64,000 nucleotides of DNA, from contig NW_019211455.1 of the NCBI RefSeq assembly GCF_002443255.2, forward strand, positions 30,779,778 to 30,843,777, given 5' to 3'. The DNA is from Varroa destructor (lineage: Eukaryota; Arthropoda; Arachnida; Mesostigmata; Varroidae). The first letter of the stretch is position 1. Each line of letters begins with the position of its first letter. The notes under the pieces were generated by a model. That model worked only from the letters and a program-made list of their open reading frames with translations, was not told the DNA's origin and did not search any database. Shown piece after piece: positions 14,936-29,300 of this stretch. Position numbers and translations under genes: made by a program.

Positions 14936-14966
14936 TTAATTTAATTAATGTATTAATTTAATTAAT
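14936..14966. repeat. Two exact copies of TTAATTTAATTAAT
   Basis: A 14-base AT-only unit is repeated after GTA, followed by an A-run. Low-complexity DNA. Confidence 0.85.
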
Positions 14967-15721
14967 AAAAAAAAAAAACGATTACAATGCAATTCGAATG
15001 CTATGAACTTAAAACGAACTAGAAGGGTGACGTGGCCAACAACATTTATAGTTATAGGAGCGTAACATTTTGATTAAATTAGAAATTTAAAGTCAAAAAT
15101 AACGGAAAATAATAAAGGTACGGTTTGGTTTCCGCATGTAACGGAGTAGAGTAACGGATGGTCGAGATCCCCACGAAGCATAATTTGCCCTCGGATTTTC
15201 TAAGGTTCAATTTTTATTAAGTTTCATCATCACGAGGTATTCTTGTGACAAGTATATGTGTACAAATATACCAATATTTGTTTTTATGCCAATTTAATTT
15301 TTCATTTTTTCTTACACCAACTATAATAACCTCAGCAATCTAGACTAATAAGTCTGCGGCTATTTAATTAGTTAATCAAGCGATCAATCATACGACCAAG
15401 GTCGACATTTATTTTCGCTAATAGGACATGTCCTTCTAAGCAGGCCTTTATTATAACTACATAAGCACGTTTACAAGAGAACTAGATCTCAACGGTGCGA
15501 GCTACTGTTGATTACAAGCCCTAAAGGAGGCGGCGTTATTCTTTTCTGCGAGATTTCACGAGGCGACACACAGGACGGTGAACTATCAGAATTCTTAATC
15601 ATAGTATTCAATTTTTATTATTTTTTTGTATTATTTTGACGTATAGGGGTCAGCTACTGTTTGTATATCTGCAGATTCTGAGTACTTTAATATAAAGAAA
15701 CCCTTTTAATAATAATTTATA

Positions 15722-15729
<8 letters not shown>

Positions 15730-15759
<30 letters not shown>
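15730..15759. repeat. (TA)15 microsatellite
   Basis: Thirty uninterrupted alternating T and A, next to more AT-rich sequence. Confidence 0.95.
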
Positions 15760-15762
<3 letters not shown>

Positions 15763-16786
15763 CAAATTTGAAACTAGTAATTATAAACGCAGAATATCGA
15801 GAGAAAATCGAAATAACATTACTTTGTCCAGAATTCGATTTTGTATAGCTTTACCTACAATATTTTTAAGAAGGGAAAGTTTTGTTAAGTTGCTCAATAA
15901 CAATAATAATAAAAAGTGAAAACAACCGATCTTTCTACTGTTTACTATTGCGAAATCATTTATCCAGACGGAATCCCGCAAACAACTTCCCAAATGGTAG
16001 CACTTCTTTTTCCTAGCGACAATTGGATCTTGTCTACGATGCTGATCCATGGTTTCCTTTATTAAATTCAAACTAACGAAACCAAAGTTGTACGATAGTA
16101 GGGCTTCGCTGTCGACAAACGAAATATCTCCTTCGTAAGCAAAACGACGCTCAATAAGTAATGTCACACAACGTTCTTTAAACACGATACAAACAGAGAG
16201 AATCTGTATGCCCCTATCGAAACAGTAATGGCGTATAAAACAATGCTGATTCTGTAAATATATGAAATTATAATTGGTCTGACAAACGATGTTCGTTTTT
16301 TAATGTTTATTAGCACCTATTTAACAAAAAATATTGAACTACTTGAGAGAAACGTAAGTTTCGCAACATTTTCATTGAAGATCTGCACATCTACGAATTC
16401 CGTACGTGTTCGATTGTCGGCAAGTCACTGTCTTCAAGTCAACACAATGAAAGTGACAACCAACGGTATAATTATAATCAGTTATTCCTAAATTTTCGTC
16501 ATCAACCGCCTGATTTACGTTGCCGGCCCTGTCCTAGATATTTGTCATAATCGATAGTCACACAAACACTGCATACAGTCGCCTAACTTGCCATGGAAAT
16601 GTCCTCTGTATATATTGTAGCCTATATTAGCCATGATTTGTACCGCGGCCTTAAAAGCTAGTAATCGCATATCGAATAGTAATTTCTATTACTTTATCCA
16701 TTACCTTAGCGTCCAAGCTTCGAATCTGATGTCCGGTCAACCACTTTATCACACGGCTGGTTCCCAGCACGAAACGAAGTGTGTTT

Positions 16787-16858
16787 ACGCCGGATTCGAA
16801 TCTAAACCCCAACGTGTCCCTAATATTAGCACGCAAATACATTACCCGCTAGGCTGTC
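16787..16858 (-). mobile_element. tRNA-like head, possible SINE
   Basis: On the minus strand, GCCTAGCGGGTAATG resembles a tRNA A box, followed by a GTGCTAA anticodon-loop-like segment and AGATTCGAATCC, a good B box, about 45 bases after the A box. The order and spacing match a tRNA; the anticodon-like region recalls tRNA-Ser (GCT), but the stems are not well paired, so it is not a working tRNA gene. A tRNA-derived SINE or tRNA pseudogene is the best reading. Confidence 0.4.
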
Positions 16859-19800
16859 CTGGGGCCTCACTTCGGGAAGTTCCCTGTTGCCTAAAGAGGG
16901 TTACATAGCCATACCTTGTCAATCTTCGAAAACGCATCAGACACTAAGGTACGCCAAAACAGATACACACATGCCTCTGTAACCAGTCTAAAAGTCAACG
17001 TATGGACTGAAATTATTCTCATTACTTCGCTTTGGTGATGACAGGGTTCTAAGATGACAAAAACATCCCTCAAGAAGCCTTGGACAATTCTTTCTTCATG
17101 CGCTTCTCGAAAAGGCAAAACGTAAATAGAAGTGAGTATAGAAGAGTGATTCATTTCTATATAGCATTTATATATATAGGCGTATATATATATATAGACT
17201 ATTGCAGGAAATAATGTGACCTAATAATGGTCGTGAAAGGAGTAAAAACGTGATAATTTTATTAAGAGATACATGACTTTGCAATGACAATAATAGCTAT
17301 ACCATGCTCACTTTTCTGCGAGAAGGTTAAAGAGAATCGTATAAAATTAACGAGAGAGGTTAGCGATCACACTTTGACCGAGTAATGAAGACCAACGGAA
17401 ACATGTGAAGATAGGTTCAGTTAGAAATTTTAAAGTATCTCGTTTATGAGTAAGCTGAGTGCCGAGATTCATAAATAGGCTAGATAAAACAATAAAAATG
17501 CAATATATTATCTGCTCGATAATACGTTTTTGAAAATATCCTTGAATATATAGCCTAGTTTATGGCCTGAGAAAGGTGAAGCTAACAGAGGTAATTCCTA
17601 TACCCCTTACAATTAGCGTACAATTAGGTTTGGAGCGTTTCAAAAAAGATTTTGACAATATGTAGAGCTTCGGTTTCTTCAGCTTCGGTTTGACGGAAAA
17701 ACGAGATAAATCTATTTCAAACGAAAGGAAAAATCTCAATATGTCCTAGTGTAAGCTTTGTAGAAAAATAAAGCCATATAATAAAATCACTAAAGCAGAT
17801 CAATGAGATTATATAACAAAGGTTATAGTTCAATTGAAGCTACAAGCAAAATGTTGGGTGGTACATCGAATTATCGAAAAGTAGTAATTCGTTTCGAGAG
17901 TTCGACCATTGTGCTGCGGCGGGCAGGATTCCTAATGACCTCTGTGTGTATATAGTCGTTGTAGATTCGTCTGTTAGAGGCAAACTACAACCTTTAAGAC
18001 AGCCTTTAACTCGTCTCAATCTTAATAATTTCATCTATCAATTCAACAATTAGGAAATTGGGTAGCACCTTTAGAAGATTGTCTGTAAGGCGACGATAAG
18101 TCGAACTAACCAATCCTGCGTGATCATTTCCGCTCTATCGATTATTTGCATTATCTCAATTTTTTTGTGCTTTTTTTTTTATTTAATTTTAAACCGCTGC
18201 ATATATATGTGTGTGTATAAATGTGATGGTCATTTTGTACTATTTGAAAATGGATACAATAACTATTTATTTAGCATAAATACATAGAAATTCCGTGTCA
18301 AACAGTGTGGATAAAAATTCGATAAAGGTCGCGGCCTCGATTCGCTTTTCTATGATGCTTAATAGGCCACCCCTGTTTTTCAGCGGAGTAAGACAGTCGC
18401 AAAGAAAACATATCCTATATATTGAAGCATTTTTGGGTTTGACGCGAAAGTGCCCATCAGCATTCAACTATTTTTTAACCTATTCAGTAATTTCAATTTG
18501 ATATAGTACTTATCGTGTAGCATCGAAGCACATTGTGACAAATTTTTAGAGAGAAACGGATTCGCAAAAAGACTGCTATGGGAAAGCACTGATGATACAC
18601 ATACATAGAGTACGATTGCATGTGCTCCCCATGGTAGACGAAGCGACACCAAATACTCGTTTAAGCTGATTAGTATCGAGTCTGTACTGTCGTCTGTATC
18701 TACTCGTGCAACTTTACCATCGCTTTTTTGTCGCATTGAAATTCGCTTGATTATGAAATAACGCATCAGGTACACTAAGGACAGTTTCAAAGGAAGGCCG
18801 TTAAACATAGTCAGAATTAAGGCAGAAACTTAGCGTTACAAGTATGGTCCGAAACTAGATAGTATCGAAAGTCGCTTCGCCGGAAGCACTGTATAACTTA
18901 AGGAAGATCCCTATACGCCAACAGAGGAGATCCATAATAGGGGTTAGGCCAAAATAACTAGACAATTGAAAAAAGTATTTGCAAAAGCTAGCTTATATAA
19001 GCAGCTTGGCCGCAAAACTTGATGGTTGTTCTAAAAATAAGCGTCTATTCCGAATGTAGGTTATTCGAGGCGCCCTAAAAACTGTTTTCGGACTTTTTGT
19101 AACTTTCGCATTTCTTAACTTTTTTGCATCTTTGAACTTGCAGCACACTACTATTCAGAATATAAGCAAGATTTTTTTAATATCGAAGATATTGTATCAT
19201 TAAAGATTCGGAACGCATTAATGTCGTGATATTAGTCTTTTAGAAATTTTAGGGGTTCAGTTTTTGAGGAAGATTTGCACTAGGGTTCAAGTAGAAATTA
19301 GAGGCATTATAAAAACGAGTGGCAGCTGCAACGAGTCAAATAGTTAGTCACGAGACGTCTGGCAATGGTCATTCTGAATAAAATTAACACTTATGTAAAA
19401 AAAAAAAAAGTTATGCTTTTTGGGTTAATTGGTATACCTCGATCAGTTTAAATTTGTCTGAAATGTTCGATTCGGACGTGTAATGCATCTTCACATGCCC
19501 GAATTTGTCATTGAAAGGTTAGTTCTTCTTGAAGTATTTCTCAAACTATATAATTCTATTTCCAATGGTCAGAAAGCTATGGCTATATTCATTTACTACA
19601 GTCATCCTCCCGTGTAGCCATCAAGCAGATTGACTTTATGCACCATTCGAATCTGCCACGTTTCGGTTGGCCGTGTGAGCACTTTGTATACCTATCCTGT
19701 ACTCAAAGGTAACAACTCGATACAAGACACTTCTCGCCTTCCCTAAGTGTCAGTGTCACTTTTGAATTAACTAACTGGGTAAACAGTATCAACAAATTCA

Positions 19801-20532
19801 TGTATCTATACGTTTCTATCTACAACATCTCGCAAAATAGTTCGTTTGACTTCTTTATGTTTGTTGTTTGGTAGTCAGCAGCCAAACTGACGATAGGTCT
19901 GATCCCTTAGGGTACTTTAGCCGCTTATCGAACAACAGCAATAGCAGCAGCAGTGATAGCCGAAATTATCAATAGAATTCGATAGCCATAAAGAAAGAAG
20001 GAGAAAAATGCGAAACGCTACCATTAAGGCAGCAACGAGAGATAACGGGCACGTCGGCCACATCTCTGTCTTCGTGAAGTTGACGAAGTAATCGAATGCT
20101 AGCACTTCGCTTCTCTATGGTACACATAAACCGAAGACAACGAGTTGTAGCGCTACTGTTATTGCCACTCGTGTCGATAGGGCCTGATCGCTTTAGCATT
20201 GTGGTAATGCCTTTGATCCGGGGCGTTGTTACTTCATTGATCCGCATCGTATAAAGCGTCGCTCGGACGCACGCCCAGAAGATGCATCGAGGAACGTCTG
20301 GGCAGAGGTTGTCGAATGAATTCGGCTTGAATTTTTGTTTCGTCACTGAATGATCAGCAAATAGTCGTATTTCCCAAACTGATGGATCCATACTTGACAT
20401 TATTTCTCTCTATTTCTTGGTCGATCGTCTTCGTTCGTTTAATTGATTGTTTTCTTAAGAACAAGACGAGATAGAAAAGAGCAGAAGTTTTATTTTCATT
20501 ATGATAGAAAGGTTTAGGTGCATGCTATAATA

Positions 20533-20632
20533 NNNNNNNNNNNNNNNNNNNNNNNNNNNNNNNNNNNNNNNNNNNNNNNNNNNNNNNNNNNNNNNNNNNN
20601 NNNNNNNNNNNNNNNNNNNNNNNNNNNNNNNN
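20533..20632. other. Assembly gap (100 N)
   Basis: Exactly 100 N, the usual placeholder for a scaffold gap of unknown size. Distances and features across it are unreliable. Confidence 0.98.
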
Positions 20633-22789
20633 TTATTGTACCTAATCAGTGTTAAACTTGCAAGTTTTTTTTGTCAGTACTGACCAGCATGCCAGAACTG
20701 TGCGATACAAAAAAACATGCTCATATGTTGATATACGTATTATGCCTCATTGCGTACAATCGTGTTTTTTTTTTCTTCTACATATGTGTTTAAGTCAAGC
20801 ACAAAAAAGTAGGCTATGGTATCTAATAGATAAGGCGTTCACTATACGCAGTGTTATAAACAGGGCTGGCTTTGCTTAGCTAATTTAGTAGATGAGTTGA
20901 ATCCATCGAACTCAAAAAGCTTTAATCGGGTGAACAATTGGACTACCATTATGTTATACCATCCCTGTGTAGATATACCTGTTTACAATCAGAGTTAAGG
21001 ACTAAGTCTTTGATTTGAAGCGTTCTATTCAAGCCAATACATTTACGTTTTGCGTCACCAGATTCATTGGCTGAATTTCGCACATGCGTTGTTACGTAAC
21101 TACTAGTCCGTATTTAATCACGTCAGTATTTAATTAACATTTGTCCCACTTGATAACTAGTAGAATTTATGACCTTTTCGTGGTGCGTAACCTAAGTTTA
21201 GCAAACACCGTCTGCACCATCAATCAGAAATAAAAAACTTGAGACAAGTAGATGAAGGGTAAGCAAAGGTTACCTCGCGAATTAGAACTCGCTTAAGACA
21301 CATAGGCAGGTGCACGTGCAACATGGGAATTTCAGGACTTGAAAACAATAAACTCTGGATGTGTCGAGAAACATGTTGCGACACAGTTAGGCCCTACGAA
21401 GTATTTCACGCAAGGTGACCAAGCGACTTTTTATGCATATTGTTTTCACACTAGCATTTACTCCATATTTTAGAGAGCTTCTACATAGATATTAATCATC
21501 GCTGGGTGCTGGAAGCGCCATCACATGGCCGCATATAATTGAGATTTGTTCCTTTCGGACTACAATACTGCTACCTTATTTGTTCATTTGTCATTCCTTA
21601 TGAGATAAAACACGGAAGATCAGACTCATAGACTGTTTTCACAAGTCCTTTTATGTACTAGGCTGGCCTATAAATGTCTTCCGTGACAATGTTCCCTTCC
21701 GTAGGAATAATTTTATGAAATAAAAATGAAGCTTTAAGCAGTCTAGCCACGTACGGAAGCTCCGCTAATTAATTTTGCGCCATCGCCATTCAGACACGCC
21801 TGGCAAACACAGACGGGCCGCACAGACGACCAAAGTGTCATAGCAGAAAGAGGAATGCTATATTGAACTCAGACACTATACCATTAGAGTCGCTATCAAT
21901 CTAACAACCAAAAAGGAGTTGAACAGCAGATTATAAGTAGCACGAGGGCAAAAGTTCAAGAGTCCTTTGATTCGTCAAGCTGTTGACAACGATGAAACAC
22001 TAGTTACGATTAATTGTGAAAATATGATAAGCAAATGATGAAATGTCCGGCCTATAGGCTCTTTACTGCCTTTTGTCTGAAGACAACACGGATGTGTTAG
22101 CCGGTATCGTTGAAATCGGTAAATACCGTCAAAATCGGCATGCCCGGTATAGAGTCTTCGCATCAATCTTTTCATGTAGATCTTTATTCTCTTTTTTTGA
22201 GTACGAAATGCCCCACTGAACAAGACTACACAACGAGATCGTACGAACCTGTTCCTTTCATTCGACAAGATGGAATGAGTCAAGCTGAGGTTTCTCATGA
22301 CAGGTAACCGGCTCAGCGGCAGCTTATCGGTAAGTACCACCATAAGGGAAATGGTTGGAGATGAATTCAAGCAGAATCTATCATATAGCTACGCTTGGCT
22401 TGTGGCAGTTGCTAGAACTTCACAATATTCAACTGACGCATAGAAGGGTTAATGTAAGCAGGTATATCTTCGTTGGACATTGGTATAACAGATGACTGTT
22501 TGAAAAAAGCCATTGTTTGAATAATGTTTAGAAGGGCTACTGAGCCCTTTGCAAAATACACTAGGCCCGAATCCAATTTCACATGTAATATCGAACCTTT
22601 TTTTCCTGAAACATTGAAACTTAATTTTATGAATGAATATTTTTCGGTGCTTATTTTGCAAAAGTTTGTTTTAAGTTTCTGAATTAATTTCACTAATTAT
22701 ACACCTGATTGAACTTTTAAGCTTGGCCGCGATCTTTGGATTATAGTTATAAAGCTTGTATTTCATCGAACCCATATAAAAATAGTTCT

Positions 22790-22836
22790 TCTGACTAACA
22801 AGGCGCGGGTTCTAGCCCCATACACATCGGGAGGGA
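22790..22836 (+). mobile_element. tRNA-like B-box segment, possible SINE
   Basis: TTCTTCTGACTAACAAGGCG followed by CGGGTTCTAGCCCC looks like a tRNA anticodon arm, variable region and T arm (B box GGTTCTAGCCC). No convincing A box was found upstream, so it is a fragment at most. Confidence 0.25.
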
Positions 22837-23343
22837 TTAAATAAAGAAACGCATAAGCATAATTGCAAGGTACCCCACATCTAACAGTAAATAACTATCT
22901 CAAATCTAGCAACCCTGTTTTTGTTCGGCAAATCTTTCAGGTTGAAAAGTTCGTCCCGTTGACAGTGTGATTTTCCCATTGATGTTAGAGCGCAGTATTT
23001 GCATCATGGGTTTTACAAGGATGTCATGTTTAACTGCCAAGCTTCGATTCGCTCGTGAATATTTATGAGACGATGGTCTCATCGTAAAGCTTAATACGTT
23101 ATATAGACGTAAAGTTAAAATACAAATATTGGATCCCGGAGCTCGTTTTGTGACTGGCAATAATCTGTGAAAAATACATTCATTCGAGAGCAGAAGCTCC
23201 ATTAGGTTTTTTTTTTTAATTTTTATTAGGCTTGGAAGCCAATAGAAGTATTTTTTGCAATCAGATGGAAAACTTTATTACGAGGAAGGATTTTCTGAGA
23301 GTTGCTGTATTGTACGTTCTCCATAAACTAGCGATATACTTCG

Positions 23344-23366
23344 ATATATATATATATATATATATA
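23344..23366. repeat. (AT)n microsatellite
   Basis: Twenty-three bases of alternating A and T. Similar runs lie at 9733-9753 and 30364-30385. Confidence 0.95.
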
Positions 23367-26300
23367 AACTCTTTCTCGTCAAATAGCGAGCGTATTCACA
23401 CTTTTATCATGAAGCAACTGGAATGTGTCTTAAGGACGTTCGTTACGGATGATATTCGGAAGTCTTCACCGCGCCCAATAAGCTGTTTCTCCCACCTCAG
23501 GTCTAGCAGAAGTCTTCTAATGGCGTCCTTTTCGGTCTTTAGGTTGGTAGGACACCAGATAGTAGAATCAGTGCCCCTTATTAAATAAGGCTAATTTAAT
23601 AGGTTAAACTATTGAATAATATTGGTGTAACATGAAAACATTGCCTCATTTAAATGTTTGTCAGAAATATTTTCGGGTGTTTTATAAAATTCTAATCAAT
23701 TAGTAATTCTGCTTTTTAAACACGCATCTGCTACAAGTCAAACACTAACAATAACTTAACCTGGGAGAATCTTTAACTGAATTCGGGGATGAATTAGAAC
23801 TTTTGATTTTACACACGTGTCAAAATTATGTGTAATAGCCGGTCAGCTTGCTAGGTTTTTACTGTCATTTTCATGCCAGAGATAGTTGCAGTGGCAGTGG
23901 GACCAATAGCAAGATGCCTAACGTTTTTTGATTCTTTCATTCATTGACGACATGTCATATAGCCCGCCGGCCCCTTCCTGTTTAGAGTACCTCATAGACA
24001 AGCGCTTTTATGGCTGAACAGCAACAACATTAAAAACCGTATTCTTGTAATAAGCTAGCACGATATACACACAAACACATGCCGCAACCGGTACACTTTG
24101 TTGACTTTTTTAGATGTTGATGCTAAGTGGCAACAAACGTATTAAAGCTTTATTGCCCTCATGTTGGATAGGTCTTCTAACCAATAGCATTCATCCGGCA
24201 GAGGTTGCCCAGAATCACATGGCCCAAAATAACCCTAAATCCAAAGCAGTGGCATCGGGACGACCCAAACTCAGGTCTGGTGGTAAAACTAGTTGGCAAG
24301 CAAAGACGTTAAATAAAACATCGAAACCCTGTTTGGGTGGATTTCTGATGACAACTGAGCTTCTCGAAATGATGAAGCTTTTTCTATGGCAGACAGAGAT
24401 CTCTACTTTCACTGAGATCAAAAAAAAAAATACGACCTAGTCACTCTGCGGCCCTCATTAACGTGCGCAATGCAAGCGAGAGAAAGCAATTTTCAACTTA
24501 ACGACATCTAAGTAATAATAATAATAGTCAGTTAACCTCTAGGCTAACCCTAATGCAAAAACAAAAATACATAAAGAATACTCTAATAACGATGCATAAT
24601 AACAACAACATAGAAAATATGTTAAAACAAATCGGCATCCACAGGTTGTACAAAACGGATTTGAGTATTCTCCGCTCTAGTAAACCAGACTGCTAGAATT
24701 GTGGTGTCTCAAGAAAGGGTACGCTGAAGATCCGAAGGACGATCGGTGCGGTCGCTTCATCTTCGTAAAATTATGTCACGACTTTCACCTAACTACCTTA
24801 CATTGCTGTAAGAAATACTGTGCATACGAAGACGTCACTTGCTTAAGGATTTAAATAGACACTCTACGACAGTACTAATTATATTATTTTTTATTAATTA
24901 AGTATTTACAGATTTTTAATGTTTAAACAATCATTGATGCATGTCATGTATTAATAAGGCAGGATTATTCATATTAATTGAATTCAACATTCTTAATATA
25001 ATGTCAGTTAAGTGTCTCTTAGGTAACTTAGAGCTTTACTTTATCAAAAAATACTCGCATGAATTAACATGCCGAGTGAATCCCTCAATCTACGTATCTT
25101 TTACCTACCACGGTTGCTACTGGCGTTGTGCTTAAATATATAATTTATGGTACTCGATAAAACTTTCAAAGCTGTACTATTAGCGTAGGGAAATAGTGCC
25201 ATTTTTCAGTCGGCTGGACGCTGCAATACATCAACAACCTTCGGACCGCCAATTAACATGAAATGTTAAATCAGCTAAATCTGCCCAAACCAAAGTACCG
25301 GCAAAATGCACTCGCAAGCTCTTGATAGGCCATGTTCCTTTGTACGCACTGGCGCAGTTGGCCCGACTGGTCGACGACGACGATACTTACTAGTATTGAT
25401 CGCTTTTTTCTCTACTCTATCGCCAGGCGCTCCGTGGAGCCTACCCATGTTCAGGTCTGGCACTTGGAATAGCGGATGGCTAAAGTATTTCGGCTGTCTC
25501 TCCATTTAGCCGTTACGGTATTTCCGTAATCTGGTTTGCTATAACCAATGCGGCCAGTATGAACACGCTGTGCATTACACGTCCCAACGCGCGTGCCAGA
25601 CATCAGCCACGACAAGAATATGGACTTTTTGTACGTCAACGTCTATCTGTTTGCTATTGACAGCGGTGCCCTTGTCCCTGCTCGTGTTACTCTCGTTGCA
25701 GTTGCAATTCTTACATCTGCTGCCCATTGTGTGGCTTTTTTTTTTCTGCAGATGGATAGATATTTTGTGTTTATCTTTTCTTCTGTGGTCCACTCGGTGC
25801 GGTGCTAGGTTGGTCTATGAGTGTCTACAACGAATAGAAACTGGCCACCTGCTGCGTCAGCCGTTCCCTGGGGCTGAGTTGGTCCGACGATCTTTGACCT
25901 TATCTTTGGGATTTTTTTTTGTCGTCTCCCAACCACCGTGAAGACAGTCGGTCATTAAAACGTTTGACGAAGAAAGCAGGGGTGAGAAGGGGACCCAGCA
26001 AACAATAGTGTTGTTCGTGTATTATCACAAAGCAACCAGAGACGTCATAAACAGTTCGTAAGGTTAACTTCGTGACGTTAACAATGACAAAACTTAGTAT
26101 GCTGGGCAAAGTAAAAATGAAAAGACATCAACCTCGTAGGCAACAAACTCTGCAGGACAATGGGCAAGCCTATGCCATACCTGAACAGAACATATTTAGC
26201 AAAACAGCTGTTCAGTGTGAAGGATAGCTAAGTGTTTATAATCGAAAACAAAAAAAAAGACACTCCGTTGAATCGAATAAGGTTTTTAGTCTGAAGATAT

Positions 26301-29300
26301 TTTTGATTTATCGAGGAAAGAATGTTCGAAAAATGCAAAAAAAAATATTTTACAGTAGATATAAGGGTTTGAAAGCTTTTAGGGTTTAAATTTATACAAA
26401 TATATTAACGAACGAAAGGAACCTTTTTTTACCTTACTATCTTTTTACCACCATTAAAAGGTATCTAAAGCTTAGTACTCGGCGTTTTGCTTCGACTTAA
26501 TTTGCCACTTGCCATGATAGGGCAAGAGAGTAACGAATAACAATAGCACTAAATTATTAATCGCTTCAACTACTCAATTGGATAATTGTCAACCTTGCTA
26601 ATGATTTACATTAACAACTACGGTAGCCATTCTTGAAGACTGCTGCTCGCCCCTGTCTCCTCTCGGCGTGTTTTTCTTGCAAAAGAAAGCGTATTGTTTG
26701 AATCGTTCAGGAGTTACCTTAAGGTTACTGAGTGCCTGTTGTTAACGAAGTGGGTTATCCAGTGCAGTCGACGCACTCTTTGTTTTCAGCTGGAACAAAG
26801 ACCGAACAAGCGACCGACTCTATTTAGGGGAAAAGGAAAACGCTCCAAAGCCGAAGACTTCTGCAATGCGCTCGCAGCTACTCAGCCAAGTTAGGGCAGG
26901 AACGTAAACCGTTAGTTACTTCGGCTGTAGGACAGTTCAGCCGCTATTCTTTAAAGATGCAAGTCTCTTTTAGAGGCTGCTCTTTATCTTAGTTTAATTA
27001 CCTACTAGGCCGGTCAAGGACCTTGAATTGAGAAGGCTTTGTTTACGAGAAAGGCTTCAACAATGTTTTGATTCAAAATATGGCAATCTGTTTTGTTAAA
27101 ATGAAACTATCATTGCACGTGTACGAATATTCCGCCAGCTAAACGTTATAATTATATCCCATTAAGCAATAAATCAGTTTGTCAAAAGACAGTCGCAGTA
27201 TGTTTATAGCTATTGTCGTTTCATTTTCTGCTAGAGGAAACAAACAAGTAGAGAGCGGTTAGCAGACATTTTTGAAATTTGAGTGTGTATAGTAGTAGTT
27301 TAGCCTAGGTAACGCTGTCTCTAATTCGAGTTTTCCGATGCATATGGATGCACTTGTGTTTCAATATTCGACCGATGTGAAAGAGCGCGATATCTCTCTC
27401 TCAATTTACGAAGGACTTCTAAAAACGAAAAATAGTTTTCTTTTTTTTGGAGAGTGAAATAGCTTTGGGTATTTTTTGTTTGAATGATCACGAAATATAG
27501 TATTAGGATATACTTTGTGAAGTTTTGCAACCACGAATTTAGCATATTTGTCTATGAACTTACTTTTGCGAAACAGCGAATGAACGCGAAGCTTGACTAC
27601 TCTAGTAGTTAGTAGATAATTTTTAAAAACCAATAGGAACAAACGACCGGCTGTAGGTGCAGGCTACCCCTGCGATAGTGCAGTGGTATCTTCATATCTA
27701 CTAACCTGAGAAGCATGAACGAAGCTTTTTAAGTACAAGTCTCGGAGCAGGCTCTATCGTACCAAACCGTATTATAGGAAAAGCCATTAATATATAATAG
27801 TAACTTTCCGTCTTACTTGGTCTTTGGTACTTACAATTGTGTTAAGCCCCTTTTCAGATAAGTATTTGAAGCAGCTCTGTGCAGAAATACCGGGTCTGAG
27901 CTCGTAGCAAGAGAACTAAGGGCCGATTATAAACAATTTCTTGTAAATTCAAGCTTTCGAGCTTTTAGGGTGCGATCAACGTCACCGCACCCAGAAAGTC
28001 GTAGTGTTCATCAATAGTATTGACTTTATAAATTAAAACCTCTACAGATATTTCTTTCCTTTGAGTGTATACGCTAGGGCTCTTATGAAAAAATGTACAT
28101 AAACTGAAGTATTGACATTAGAAGTAAACGAGTTCATACAGAGGTAATTTTTCGGAAATTTCTGAAATGGTTACGCTTTCGGAGCCTGTTTTTAACTTCC
28201 AAATTTTCATTTTTTTTTTTTAACGAAGTACAGCTGAAGATTTTTGGTGTTCTAATCAAATAGACAATCCGGAATGACATGAAATAAACCAAATAGACAG
28301 GCCTGGACCGTACGTTTGTTCCATATCATGCAGAAGGGTACAGATCAGAATACCACATTTATCGAAAATCTAGGTAAATTTGATGCGTGTGAGCAAATAG
28401 TAGTCGTTCATTAATGTTTCTGTCACTATCGCATTTATCACGCTGTTACAAGCGAATCCGGTGGACTTTAAAATGTTGTAATTTTTAAGCTACGAAGTTT
28501 GGCTGAAAAATACTGGTCTTTTAAAAATCGGTTGAATTTACTACAGGACAAATAAGGTTCGTGAGAAAAAACATTTTTTAGTTTTAAGAATCAACGTTTA
28601 GTGGTCAAGTTTTTATTCCTCGAAGGCCACAGCGCTGTGGTCGTTCGTCGAAGATTAATGGACATTAGGCAAGAACGTCTTAAGCAAAAGCGTCGTACAT
28701 GAATAGTGCAAACTTTTCAAAACGAAAATTGGAGTGTCGAGGTCTAGCGACGCTGTGACTAGATGTTGAGACTCGATGTATTTTTTTTACTTTAATTAAG
28801 AGGGCTTTTTACAAAAGTAGGACTTGGAGTCTTAGGGCCCTGTGGATCAAAGCTGGCTTTTTACGTGTAACACACATACTTCAATCATAATTTAGATACT
28901 AAAAATACGAAAATTGGGTAAAAAACGGATAGCCCGTGAATCGACTTTAGGCCAGTTGGAAATTTGTACAATGTATCGCACGTGCAACTTTCGAAACCTT
29001 AGTCGACAAAAAACCCGTAAGAGTAAACGGTCGCTATCAATAAGGCCTAATTCAGGCCCTACCGCCAACCGAAAAGGAACCAGGCAAGTGAATCACATGC
29101 GACCATACTGCACAAAGAGAAGATAATTCCACTCTTTATGACGAAGTCTAGACTAACGCGATGATACTATGTGTTTAATGGGATTGGAGGGGAATAATGC
29201 ATGATGAATTGTTGCCCCTTAGTAAAACAACTTATCCGAACCTCCCCTAATCAACAAGATTACAACAAGCCATTGAACCATATCGATCGGAACAGAAGCG

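Larger units (their letters stand above)
8066..20532. other. No gene recognised
   Basis: LINE 3' debris may continue to about 8.4 kb. GC-richer patches at 12.7-13.1 kb and 13.7-14.4 kb hold several short frames, one with a hydrophobic segment (12904-13140), but no motif or splice pair supports them. Minus-strand frames at 15781-16185 (134 codons, GTG start) and 19969-20400 (143 codons, ATG) are of the length expected by chance. Confidence 0.5.

Noticed and set aside
15781..16185. 134-codon minus-strand ORF
   Set aside because: It starts with GTG, is of chance length, and ends in a low-complexity leucine-rich tail from AT-rich DNA; no known motif.
19969..20400. Longest ORF of the window (143 codons, minus strand, ATG start)
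   Set aside because: Its length is about the chance maximum for this composition. No motif was recognised and no clear splice pair found, and it lies next to the assembly gap.
22412..22693. 93-codon minus-strand ORF with protein-like residues
   Set aside because: A second frame on the same strand is open over the same span, the start is GTG, and no splice pair or motif was found.
25306..25941. Cluster of overlapping ORFs on both strands
   Set aside because: Several frames are open at once because the patch is GC-richer; none carries a motif.
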